Assembly (NCBI RefSeq): GCF_009688965.1
Contig: NZ_AP021875.1
Span: forward strand, 3,038,001 to 3,102,000
Reading direction: 5' to 3'
Source: Desulfosarcina widdelii
GTDB taxonomy: Bacteria; Desulfobacterota; Desulfobacteria; Desulfobacterales; Desulfosarcinaceae
DNA: 64,000 nt
A program made the translations under genes and the position numbers. Below, piece by piece: positions 47,957 to 55,776 of this stretch. Below the pieces are notes generated by a model, which made no database searches, was not told where the DNA came from, and saw nothing but the letters and a program-made list of their open reading frames with translations. The first letter of the stretch is position 1; the number at the start of each line of letters is the position of its first letter.

Positions 47957-49081
47957 TCAAAAGGCTTTGCTCACCGCGATATCCATGATCATGCCGCGAT
48001 ATTCGCGATCCTCTTCATGGTACCAGTTGCGCCCTTCGTCCAGCAGGTAGCCCTCCAAACCGATGCGTCCGGAAAAGTCCTCCGCGAATTGATGGTGGAG
48101 AGAAACCTTGAGAGAAACCTTTTGCTTCTCATCGATAAAAGAGGGATCGTTCTCTTCGTAATCGTTTTTCAAGACCATCAGGTAGTAAAGACGCGAACTG
48201 AGAGCGTTTTCCGGGGACAACGCCAATCGTACCGTCAGATCCGCCAGGAATTCGTCGCCGTATCCGGCCCGGTCTTCGGTGGCCAGTTGCAGGTTGTCCG
48301 CCTGGAATTGGCACTTACCCCGGAAAATACCCTGACCGCTGAGCGAAGCCTCCCATTTATCCTTGAAGTAGTCCACGCCGATGCCGGCCAGAAAGAAGTC
48401 GCCCTCCTGATAGTACTCCTGGCTCTCCATCTCATCGGTGCCGTAAAAGGCCATCTCTCCGAAAATCCGTCCCAGCCAGACGTCGGTAAAGGCGTAAAAG
48501 CCCTCGGCCGTGATGTTGAAAATGTCGCCGGGATCGTAATTTTGGGCGGTGTCGCTGAAATCGTATTCTCCCCGCCACAGGTATCCGAAACCCACACCGA
48601 TGCCCCAGCGTTCTTCCTGCCTGGCCATGGTGAAGGTGGGATTGACGTTGAAGCCTTCCCCGTAGCGGGAAATGTCCACCAGATCGGGATCCAGCAGCAG
48701 GTTGCGCTCCTCGCTGTCCAGGTCGGTTTTGCCCGTGGGCAGGTTGAAATCCAGGCCGAAGAGAACATCCACGGGGAATTTCTCCAAGACGGCATAGGAG
48801 AAGTTGAGTTTGGTATCCACCGCTGTGGTCAGGGAGTCTTTCGAGGCGTTCGACGGATCGATGCGTGTGTTGACAAAGGCGCTGAGCACCTGCATGGAAA
48901 AATCCCCGTGGACCCCGTCGATGGTCACCGGGATATAGGTCTGGTTGCCCCGGTCATTGCTGTCGCTGTCCCACCAGTTGGTGCTCAGGCCGGTCTGCAC
49001 GCTGATGTCCATGGCGTGTGTTATGCCAAATCCGCTTAGAATCAGGGTTGCTATCAGAATCCATCGAAAACAAATCATCAT
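47957..49081 (-). CDS. Outer-membrane beta-barrel protein
   Basis: 374 residues from the ATG at 49081 (AAAGGA at about 6 bases). Signal peptide about 1-22 (ending THAMD). The mature part consists of many amphipathic strands rich in aromatic residues (FSYAVLEKFPVDVLFGLDFNLPTG, EASLSGQGIFRG, MIMDIAVSKAF) and ends in Phe, as expected for a barrel of 14-16 strands. It begins 71 bases after the CsgG/MopE gene end and probably belongs to the same transcript. Confidence 0.82.
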   Translation of the reverse strand: MMICFRWILIATLILSGFGITHAMDISVQTGLSTNWWDSDSNDRGNQTYIPVTIDGVHGDFSMQVLSAFVNTRIDPSNASKDSLTTAVDTKLNFSYAVLEKFPVDVLFGLDFNLPTGKTDLDSEERNLLLDPDLVDISRYGEGFNVNPTFTMARQEERWGIGVGFGYLWRGEYDFSDTAQNYDPGDIFNITAEGFYAFTDVWLGRIFGEMAFYGTDEMESQEYYQEGDFFLAGIGVDYFKDKWEASLSGQGIFRGKCQFQADNLQLATEDRAGYGDEFLADLTVRLALSPENALSSRLYYLMVLKNDYEENDPSFIDEKQKVSLKVSLHHQFAEDFSGRIGLEGYLLDEGRNWYHEEDREYRGMIMDIAVSKAF

Positions 49082-49152
49082 AGCTATCCTTTTCGCTGAT
49101 GGTCTCTTAAAAGCATAACGAGTATAAATACCACAAACAACGAGAAAACCGG

Positions 49153-50259
49153 TCAACAGTTTTCGTTGCTCAGACCATTGCAGTTCTCATCCACCTGCAG
49201 GTCATCACAAATCTCCTCCGCACCGGGGTTAATCCTTGGATCACTGTCGTTACAGTCCACCGAGGCGGGGTAGCCGTCGCCATCTTCATCGATATAGTCC
49301 AGCGAATTGATGCGTCGGTCCCGCTGTTCCACATCCGCTGGCGTCCGCACGCGCTTGAGCACATTGGGCTGGCTCAGGCTGTTGCTCAGCGACGTCCGCT
49401 TGCGCACGGATCGAAGCAGCGCGGCGGGCTGCTTTGGTGGCACGCCGTACAGTCCCAGGCGGCGAAGCTCCTTTAGGGCATCGGCCGCCGGTTTCAATCC
49501 GGGATCGGCCTGGACCGCCTTCTCATAGTAAGCACCAGCCTGATCGTACATCTGCATGTCACTGGCGTTGAGCCCCATGAAAAAGGAAAACAATGCCCGG
49601 GCGTTGGTCGTCATGGGAACGCGCAGGGCCGCTTTTTCACCCTCGCTCAAGGCAATTTCAAGCCGTTCGACGATGGAAAAAAGAATCTGCTTTTCTATCC
49701 GAAACAGGGTGTTGACCAGTCCGTCCACGCCGGGCAGCGGCTGGAGACTTCCCTCCGGAACGTTCAACAAGTTGGGATCGATCCGGATCGGAATGTCCAA
49801 GTCCCCACCGGTCTCGCCGGCCTGCTGCCCCGAGGCACCGCCTTCGAAGATCGCTCCGCCCACAAAAAAGCGGGCACCCAGCAGGCGGCCCAAACGGGGG
49901 GCCGTTCCCGGCTCGACCAGACCGGAAGCACCAAGACCGAGTTCTTCGATCACGGCCTGCAGCTTGATCCGCTCTACCACAATCAGGCCTTTGACTTTGG
50001 ACAGATCGGTGACGAGCATGTAGGCCAGCCCTTTTCGCAGTACATCGAGGGTAGGCTGTCCCGTTGTATTCGAAAAGTAGGACACCGCGAGCGTGTTGTC
50101 GCGCATCTGGGCGCCATCCAGGGACGATTCCCGGGCCAGTGCCTGCCGGGCCCAGTTCCGCTCCTTTTCGGTGACCACCTGGCCGGCCTGGGCCATCGAC
50201 ACCACCAGCAAACAGCATAACCATCCGGCCAGAAATGCACACGCGCTTCGGTTTCTCAT
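49153..50259 (-). CDS. Secreted CsgG-like protein with C-terminal MopE-type metal-binding motif
   Basis: 368 residues from the ATG at 50259 (AGGAG at about 8 bases). Signal peptide 1-25. The CsgG-like domain (about 45-200) has LAVSYFSNTTGQ, LIVVERIKLQAVIEELGLGASGL and RLGRLLGARFFVGG. One TPR-like unit (about 225-260) follows. The C-terminal end, DEDGDGYPASVDCNDSDPRINPGAEEICDD, is the Ca-binding motif of the MopE/cell-wall type, ending in Cys. It is probably periplasmic or surface-exposed. Confidence 0.85.
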   Translation of the reverse strand: MRNRSACAFLAGWLCCLLVVSMAQAGQVVTEKERNWARQALARESSLDGAQMRDNTLAVSYFSNTTGQPTLDVLRKGLAYMLVTDLSKVKGLIVVERIKLQAVIEELGLGASGLVEPGTAPRLGRLLGARFFVGGAIFEGGASGQQAGETGGDLDIPIRIDPNLLNVPEGSLQPLPGVDGLVNTLFRIEKQILFSIVERLEIALSEGEKAALRVPMTTNARALFSFFMGLNASDMQMYDQAGAYYEKAVQADPGLKPAADALKELRRLGLYGVPPKQPAALLRSVRKRTSLSNSLSQPNVLKRVRTPADVEQRDRRINSLDYIDEDGDGYPASVDCNDSDPRINPGAEEICDDLQVDENCNGLSNENC

Positions 50260-50388
50260 CTCTGCGACTCCTTTGCGTTTAGACGACACATCTTCAACAC
50301 CCTGGTCCGGCATCCTCTGGGCACAGAAAACCTGTCCATCGGGCCACGGGGAGTTTCAGCGTACAGGAGGGGGCAAGGTACCATCCCG

Positions 50389-50426
50389 ACCAGCTATCGT
50401 CGGTGTGACCAGCTATCGTCGGTGTG
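50389..50426. repeat. Tandem duplication of 19 bases
   Basis: Two perfect adjacent copies of a 19-base unit beginning ACCAGCTATCG (50389-50407 and 50408-50426), upstream of the CsgG/MopE gene in a 303-base noncoding gap. It could be a recent slippage event or paired protein-binding sites; nothing else is recognised in this gap. Confidence 0.85.
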
Positions 50427-50562
50427 GCGACCGTATTTCATATACCCGCCGAACGGGAAACTGTCAATAAAATAGGGAGAAAACTCAGGGATTCCGTATG
50501 ATTAGAAAAGTATGAGCACAATCGGGTTGCCCGAAAACAGGGATTTTTCTCAAACGAGCCAG

Positions 50563-52110
50563 TTACAGTTCAACTTTAATACGTCCCACAGCCGCCTCCA
50601 CCGCCTCCAGGATCGCGCCGGAACGTAGCACATCCACCATGATCTCCATGTCCTTGTAGAGTTCGCGGTCCCGGTCCATGGTTGGCACATGGCCGCGGAT
50701 CACCCGGTAGGCCTCGCGGGTGCCCTTTCCGGCCTTCAGCTGCCTGTTCTCAGTGAGCAGGTCATAAGCCTGGGCCGCGCAGAGCAGTTCGATGGCAATG
50801 ACGGTTTCCACGTTGGTGAGGATTTCACGGCTCTGGCGGATGCCGATGGTTCCCATGCTCACATGGTCCTCCTTGTTGGCCGACGTGGGAATGGAATCGA
50901 CGCAGGCCGGGTGGGCCAGCACTTTGTTCTCGGACACCAGGGCCGCGGCGGCGTACTGGCCGATCATGTAGCCGGAGTTGATGCCGCCCTGCCGGGTCAG
51001 AAAAGCGGGCAGTTCGCTGAGCTGGGGGTTGACCAGGCGCTCGATGCGCCGCTCGGAGACGCTGCCCAGTTCCGCCAGCCCCATGGAAAGGTAGTCGGCA
51101 GCCATGGCCACCGGCTGGCCGTGGAAATTGCCGCCCAGGCGCACCTCCTCCGTATCGGGAAAAATCAGCGGATTGGTGGTGGTGGAATTGATTTCGATGT
51201 CGATGACCCGGCGCGCATGGGCCACGGCATCCTTGCTGGCGCCGTGGATCTGGGGAGCGCAGCGCAGGGTGTAGGCATCCTGGACCCGGGCGCACCCTTC
51301 GTGGGAAGAAACGATTTCACTATCCGCCGTGAGGCGCAGCATGTTGTCCGCGGTCACCAGCTGGCCGGGATGGGGACGCACCTGGTGGATGCGCGGGTCG
51401 AACTCGCTGTTGGACCCCATGAGCACTTCCAGGGTCATGGCGCAGGCGATGTCTGCCATCTTGGACAGGCGCACTGCATCGTGCACCACCAGGGCACCGA
51501 TGGCGGTCATCACCTGGGTGCCGTTGATCAGGGCCAGTCCTTCGCCGGCAGCCAGGGCCAGGGGCACCAATCCGATTTTTTCCAGGGCCGCTGCCCCCAA
51601 AATTCGCTCACCATCGTAAAAAGCCTCGCCCTTGCCGATGAGCACCAGCCCCAAATGGGCCGTGGGCGCCAGGTCGCCGCTGGCCCCCACCGACCCTTTT
51701 TCGGGAACCACCGGCGTGACGCCACGGTTGAGGAATTCCAACAGGTAGCGAACGGTCTCCATGCGGCAACCGGAATACCCCAGGCACAGATCGTGGATCC
51801 GCAGGGCCATGATGGCCCGGACCACGGGTTCGGGCAATGGATTGCCAACCCCGGCAGCATGGCTCATCAGGATGTTCTCCTGCAGCCGCCGAGTGTCTTT
51901 CTCGGAAATAGTCACGTTGCACAAGGCCCCGAATCCGGTGGTAATGCCGTAAATCACCTTTTTTTCCCGGACCCAGCGTTCGATCAGGGCGCTGGTGCGG
52001 GCCACGCGCGACGCTCCGGCCTCGGAAACCACAACTTTCCGGTCAAACCGGGAGACCTGCACCAGGTCTTCGATGGTCAGATTCTCTTTGTCCAGCAGCA
52101 GTTCGTTCAT
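50563..52110 (-). CDS. hutH: Histidine ammonia-lyase
   Basis: Removes ammonia from histidine to give urocanate. 515 residues, the standard length. The Ala143-Ser144-Gly145 triad that forms the MIO cofactor is in GSVGASGDLAPTAHL. The N-terminal YGITTGFGAL and the later NPLIFPDTEEV and QSREILTNVE segments are typical. It lies 30 bases after hutU in the same orientation, so both are one operon. No hutI, hutG or hutC is seen nearby. Confidence 0.97.
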   Translation of the reverse strand: MNELLLDKENLTIEDLVQVSRFDRKVVVSEAGASRVARTSALIERWVREKKVIYGITTGFGALCNVTISEKDTRRLQENILMSHAAGVGNPLPEPVVRAIMALRIHDLCLGYSGCRMETVRYLLEFLNRGVTPVVPEKGSVGASGDLAPTAHLGLVLIGKGEAFYDGERILGAAALEKIGLVPLALAAGEGLALINGTQVMTAIGALVVHDAVRLSKMADIACAMTLEVLMGSNSEFDPRIHQVRPHPGQLVTADNMLRLTADSEIVSSHEGCARVQDAYTLRCAPQIHGASKDAVAHARRVIDIEINSTTTNPLIFPDTEEVRLGGNFHGQPVAMAADYLSMGLAELGSVSERRIERLVNPQLSELPAFLTRQGGINSGYMIGQYAAAALVSENKVLAHPACVDSIPTSANKEDHVSMGTIGIRQSREILTNVETVIAIELLCAAQAYDLLTENRQLKAGKGTREAYRVIRGHVPTMDRDRELYKDMEIMVDVLRSGAILEAVEAAVGRIKVEL

Positions 52111-52140
52111 GGCTGTTATTCCCCGTTCATGGATTGGACG

Positions 52141-54174
52141 CTATTTTTCCTTCATTGAAAACATCCCGTCTACTGCGATCTCGACAGCCTCGTCGTCGGC
52201 CAGGAAAGGCAGCGTGATCTGATCGCCGTTGTCGTTTTCCCGGTTGTAGGCGGCGGCCACCGCCATGGCGTTGGGGTTTCGGGCCCAGTTGCGCCGGGCC
52301 ACCCCGCCCATGACATCCCAGTTCACGGCGCTGCGGATGATCCCGTCCACCCGCCGGCTGCCGTCCAGAACCAGGCCGAAACCGCCATTGACCGCCTTGC
52401 CGATGCCGGTGCCGCCGCCGTTGTGCAGCGCCACCAGGGACATCCCCCGGGCGGCATTGCCCGCGAAACAGTGGGTAGCCATGTCCGCGGTGACGTTGCT
52501 GCCGTCGTTGATGTTGGCCGTCTCCCGGAAAGGCGAATCCGTGCCGCCGGGATCGTGGTGGTCTCGGCCCAGCATGATGGGACCGATCTCTTTGCTTCTC
52601 ACCATGGCATTGAAAGCCAGGGCGATTCGCATGCGGCCCGCGGCGTCCTGGTAGAGAATTCTGGCCTGGCTGCCGACCACCAGACGGTTTTTGCCGGCGT
52701 CGCGAATCCAGACATGGTTGTCACGGTCAGCAGGGCGCCGTTCGGGATCGATGCAAGCCATGGCGGCCCGGTCGGTTTTTTCCAGATCATCGGGATCGCC
52801 GCTTAGGCACACCCATCGGAACGGGCCGTAGCCATAGTCGAAAATGGGCCCCATGATGTCTTCGAAATAGGAGGGGAAGACAAAGCCGTCCTTGACGTCC
52901 CGGCCGTTTCTGGCCACGTCGGTGACGCCAGCGTCGAAAACGGCCTTCAGAAAGGCGTTGCCGTAATCGAAGAAGTAGGTACCCCGCTCCGTAAGGGTGC
53001 GAACCAGCCCGATGTGCACTTTGAGGCTGGCATCCACCAGCTTCCGGAAGGTTTGGCGATCCTCGGCCAGCAGCCGGGTGCGCTCCTCGAACGAAACCCC
53101 CTGGGGGCAGTAGCCGCCGTCGTAGGCCACATGGCAGGACGTCTGGTCGGACAGCAGATCCACGGGAACCTGTCTGTCGGCCAGGTATTGCAGCAGGTCG
53201 ACCACATTGCCGTCGTAGGCGATAGACAGGGTCCGTTTTTCATCTTTGGCCTTGTTCGCCGCCGCCACGATATCGTCCAGGTCGCTGGAAACCATATCGA
53301 CCCATCCCTGGCTGTGGCGAGTGTCGATGCGCGATTTGTCCACCTCGGCGATGATGGAAACGGCCCCGGCGATCTCGGCCGCCTTGGGTTGGGCGCCGCT
53401 CATGCCCCCCAGGCCCGAGGAGACGAAAAGCAGCCCGGCCAGGTTGCCGTCGGACGGCACCCCGCACATCTTGCGGCCGGCTCCCAGCAGCGTATTGTAG
53501 GTCCCGTGGACGATGCCCTGGGGGCCGATGTACATCCAGCCGCCGGCGGTCATCTGGCCGTAGGAAGAAACCCCCATCTGGGCGGCGACTTCCCAGTCTT
53601 CCGGGTTGTCGAAAAGACCTACCAGGAGGCCGTTGGTGATGATCGCCCGCGGCGCGTCCGGTGCGGAACGGAACAGGCCCAACGGGTGGCCCGACTGCAT
53701 CACCAGGGTCTGGTCGTCGGTCAGCGCCTGCAGGTATTTTTTGATCAGCCGGTACTGCATCCAGTTCTGGCAGACGCTGCCGGTCTCGCCGTAGGTGACC
53801 AGTTCGTAAGGGTAAAGGGCCACCTCGAAATCCAGATTGTTGTCGATCATCAACTGCAGGGCCCTGCCGGCCAGGCAATTGCCCTCGTATTGGTCGATGG
53901 GCAGGGCCCGAATGGCACCTTCCGGACGAAAGCGATAGCCATAGATGCGGCCCCGCGTTTTCAGCTCTTGGAGGAACTCCGGAATCAGCTCGGCATGATG
54001 CGCTTCGGGGATATAGCGCAGGGCGTTTTTCAGGGCCACGACCGTCTGGCCACGGGTAAGCCGGAAACCCCGATCCGGTGCCCGCCGGATACCCGGTTGA
54101 AAGGTGGGCATGGGCGGCAAAGGACGGTCCAGATAAATTTTCATGGCGCTGGAAGTATCGGTTGGGGTGGGCAT
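52141..54174 (-). CDS. hutU: Urocanate hydratase (long form)
   Basis: Converts urocanate to imidazolonepropionate using tightly bound NAD. 677 residues from the ATG at 54174 (AAGGA at 7 bases), well above the roughly 555 residues of the Pseudomonas/Bacillus enzyme and close to the vertebrate form. The NAD-binding SSGLGGMSGAQPKAAEIAG, YDGGYCPQGVSFEER and GLVLDGSRRVD regions are intact. Family repeat copy C lies about 90 bases upstream. Confidence 0.96.
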   Translation of the reverse strand: MPTPTDTSSAMKIYLDRPLPPMPTFQPGIRRAPDRGFRLTRGQTVVALKNALRYIPEAHHAELIPEFLQELKTRGRIYGYRFRPEGAIRALPIDQYEGNCLAGRALQLMIDNNLDFEVALYPYELVTYGETGSVCQNWMQYRLIKKYLQALTDDQTLVMQSGHPLGLFRSAPDAPRAIITNGLLVGLFDNPEDWEVAAQMGVSSYGQMTAGGWMYIGPQGIVHGTYNTLLGAGRKMCGVPSDGNLAGLLFVSSGLGGMSGAQPKAAEIAGAVSIIAEVDKSRIDTRHSQGWVDMVSSDLDDIVAAANKAKDEKRTLSIAYDGNVVDLLQYLADRQVPVDLLSDQTSCHVAYDGGYCPQGVSFEERTRLLAEDRQTFRKLVDASLKVHIGLVRTLTERGTYFFDYGNAFLKAVFDAGVTDVARNGRDVKDGFVFPSYFEDIMGPIFDYGYGPFRWVCLSGDPDDLEKTDRAAMACIDPERRPADRDNHVWIRDAGKNRLVVGSQARILYQDAAGRMRIALAFNAMVRSKEIGPIMLGRDHHDPGGTDSPFRETANINDGSNVTADMATHCFAGNAARGMSLVALHNGGGTGIGKAVNGGFGLVLDGSRRVDGIIRSAVNWDVMGGVARRNWARNPNAMAVAAAYNRENDNGDQITLPFLADDEAVEIAVDGMFSMKEK

Positions 54175-54261
54175 GATGGCATCCTTCGTTAATCGGGCAG
54201 CCGTATGCTGCGTTAAAGGTGTATCTCCATCTGATAGGTTTGTAACAACCTGCTTTCCAGA

Positions 54262-54382
54262 CGAATTCGTAAAAGCTCCGAGGTCAAGGCTTGCAAGTCC
54301 CAAGGAAGGGGACGCACATAAACGTACTTCGCACTGACGAGGGATGAAGCGCAACGCAGATATCGGTTGTTTTCCGAATTCA
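54262..54382. repeat. Palindromic intergenic repeat, family 1 copy C
   Basis: About 121 bases. The outer arms (GAATTCGTAAAA at the left, TTTTCCGAATTC at the right) differ from copies A and B but still pair with each other. The core shares GAGGTCAAGGC at the left and an 18-base run (54349-54366) identical to copy A at the right. It lies upstream of hutU. Confidence 0.7.
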
Positions 54383-54548
54383 TCATTGTTCTAGCATTAA
54401 ATGCAGGCTGTACCCCTGTCAAGCAAAGAACCGGGTCCGGCCATTTGCTGTTTCGCTGTGTTTGCATTGCCGGCGACAGGCCATGACGCCGGTAACGGAC
54501 CGCCGGGTTTTCAGGCCCTCGAAAATATGATAATCAATTTTGACAGTC

Positions 54549-54667
54549 TCGCAAAAAGTCACAGACTCATCATGCCGGACTTGATCCGGCATCCAGAACA
54601 TGTTGAAATAACTGGATTCCGGCATACGCAGGAATGACGGCAACTTGCGATTTCCGACTTTTTGCGA
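54549..54667. repeat. Palindromic repeat, family 3 (nested hairpins)
   Basis: 119 bases bounded by a perfect 12-base inverted repeat (TCGCAAAAAGTC and GACTTTTTGCGA). Inside are two halves of a common type of proteobacterial repeat: a hairpin around CCGGACTTGATCCGG and a segment CTGGATTCCGGCATACGCAGG that mirrors it. It lies in the 560-base gap between hutU and the TPR-like gene. No coding content. Confidence 0.7.
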
Positions 54668-54735
54668 TTTAATCAATTTTCTTCCTGGCGTATCCCTTAT
54701 CGATTTCCGGATTGCGAAAACACAAAGAGGTTCCT

Positions 54736-55587
54736 ATGGCCACCAAACCCACCGATCAATGCATCGTCCTGCCCTTTCAACCTGCAAACCCGAACCCTTT
54801 TGACGGCAGCGGCCTGGCCCTGCATTTTCTCATCGGCAATGTTCTGGTCCTGCACGACGGCCTCAAGGAGATGTGGTTCGGCTGGCGGGTGGGAAAGATC
54901 TTTCCCCGGCAGAAAATGCTTCAGGATTACTGCCGCGATGCCAGCATCCAATTGGATCTGGTCCAGGTCAGCCTTTCGCAGAAAGTTCGTTTCTGGATCT
55001 ATGGCAGCTATACGGAAGATACCGTGTCCGTGAACCTTTTCGACGCCCAATCGCCTGAAAAAACAGCGCAGTCCACCGAATTGCCGATTTCGGTCGACGA
55101 CGGGCTGGTTCGATTACGCAGCCAGTTCATCCAGTGGCTGGATTCTTCGGGACTCGCCATGGAGCAGGCGCAAGCCCAGGCGGCCCTCTGGCCTGAAACC
55201 GTTGGCCGCAAGGGCCTGGATGCCGTGGGACGCGCACTGGAGCGTTTTTATATCTACTCGTCCTACGGAGGCGACGGTTCAATAGATCTCGCGCCGTTCG
55301 AGAGGGCCGCCGCCATTGCGCCGGACTCGTTCATGGCACAGGACCTTTACGGCTGGGCGCTTTACCGCAACAAAGACTATATAATGGCAAAAATCGCTTT
55401 TCTCAAATCCTTGAGAGTCAACCCGGCAGGCGCCGGGGCCATGTCCGGCCTGATGTGGTGCGGGGTCTATGCCAAGGACCTGGAAGAAGCCATGTTCTGG
55501 TCCGGCCGCAAGGCCGATGCCTGCCGCCAGGATGTGGCCGCCGCGCGCGAAGCCGGCCGCCGCAGATATGAGAAGGCCAACTCTTAG
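54736..55587 (+). CDS. TPR-like cytoplasmic protein, unknown function
   Basis: 283 residues from the ATG at 54736 (AAAGAGG at 5 bases). No signal peptide. The first half has strand-rich segments (FHLIGN-like region ALHFLIGNVLVLHDGLKEMWFGWRVG), and the second half has TPR-like helices (FERAAAIAPDSFMAQDLYGWALYRNKDYIMAKIAFLKSLRVNP). Its stop codon lies in the first bases of the 172-bp palindrome that separates it from the adenylate cyclase gene. A partner role in cyclase signalling is possible but unproven. Confidence 0.75.
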   Translation: MATKPTDQCIVLPFQPANPNPFDGSGLALHFLIGNVLVLHDGLKEMWFGWRVGKIFPRQKMLQDYCRDASIQLDLVQVSLSQKVRFWIYGSYTEDTVSVNLFDAQSPEKTAQSTELPISVDDGLVRLRSQFIQWLDSSGLAMEQAQAQAALWPETVGRKGLDAVGRALERFYIYSSYGGDGSIDLAPFERAAAIAPDSFMAQDLYGWALYRNKDYIMAKIAFLKSLRVNPAGAGAMSGLMWCGVYAKDLEEAMFWSGRKADACRQDVAAAREAGRRRYEKANS

Positions 55588-55756
55588 TGCACCTATACAT
55601 AAATACGATGGCATTCGATTGCCGCTGCATCGCATCCCGGCTCGCGGCGTTGCTCGGCGCGTAAATAGGCTTTGGCTATTCACGCTTCTCGCGCCTTGCG
55701 ATCCGAGCGCAGCAACAATCTCGATACGTCACCGTATTTACGAACAGGTGCACTTA
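55585..55756. repeat. 172-bp palindromic element, family 4
   Basis: The two halves are imperfect reverse complements. The ends read TAGTGCACCT at the left and AGGTGCACTTA at the right, followed inward by TAAATACG and CGTATTTA, then by weaker pairing towards GCGTAAATAG / CTATTCACGC at the centre. It supplies the stop codon of the upstream gene and ends 20 bases before the cyclase start. No transposase is encoded. Confidence 0.75.
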
Positions 55757-55776
55757 GCCGGGAAAAACTCCGGGCC

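Noticed and set aside
50689..54192. Long plus-strand open frames (489 and 392 codons) opposite hutH and hutU
   Set aside because: High GC gives long antisense frames; hutH and hutU match their families over full length on the minus strand.
55672..55776. N-terminal extension of the adenylate cyclase frame
   Set aside because: The extension is translated palindrome sequence; the membrane-anchor start at 55777 is the natural N-terminus.
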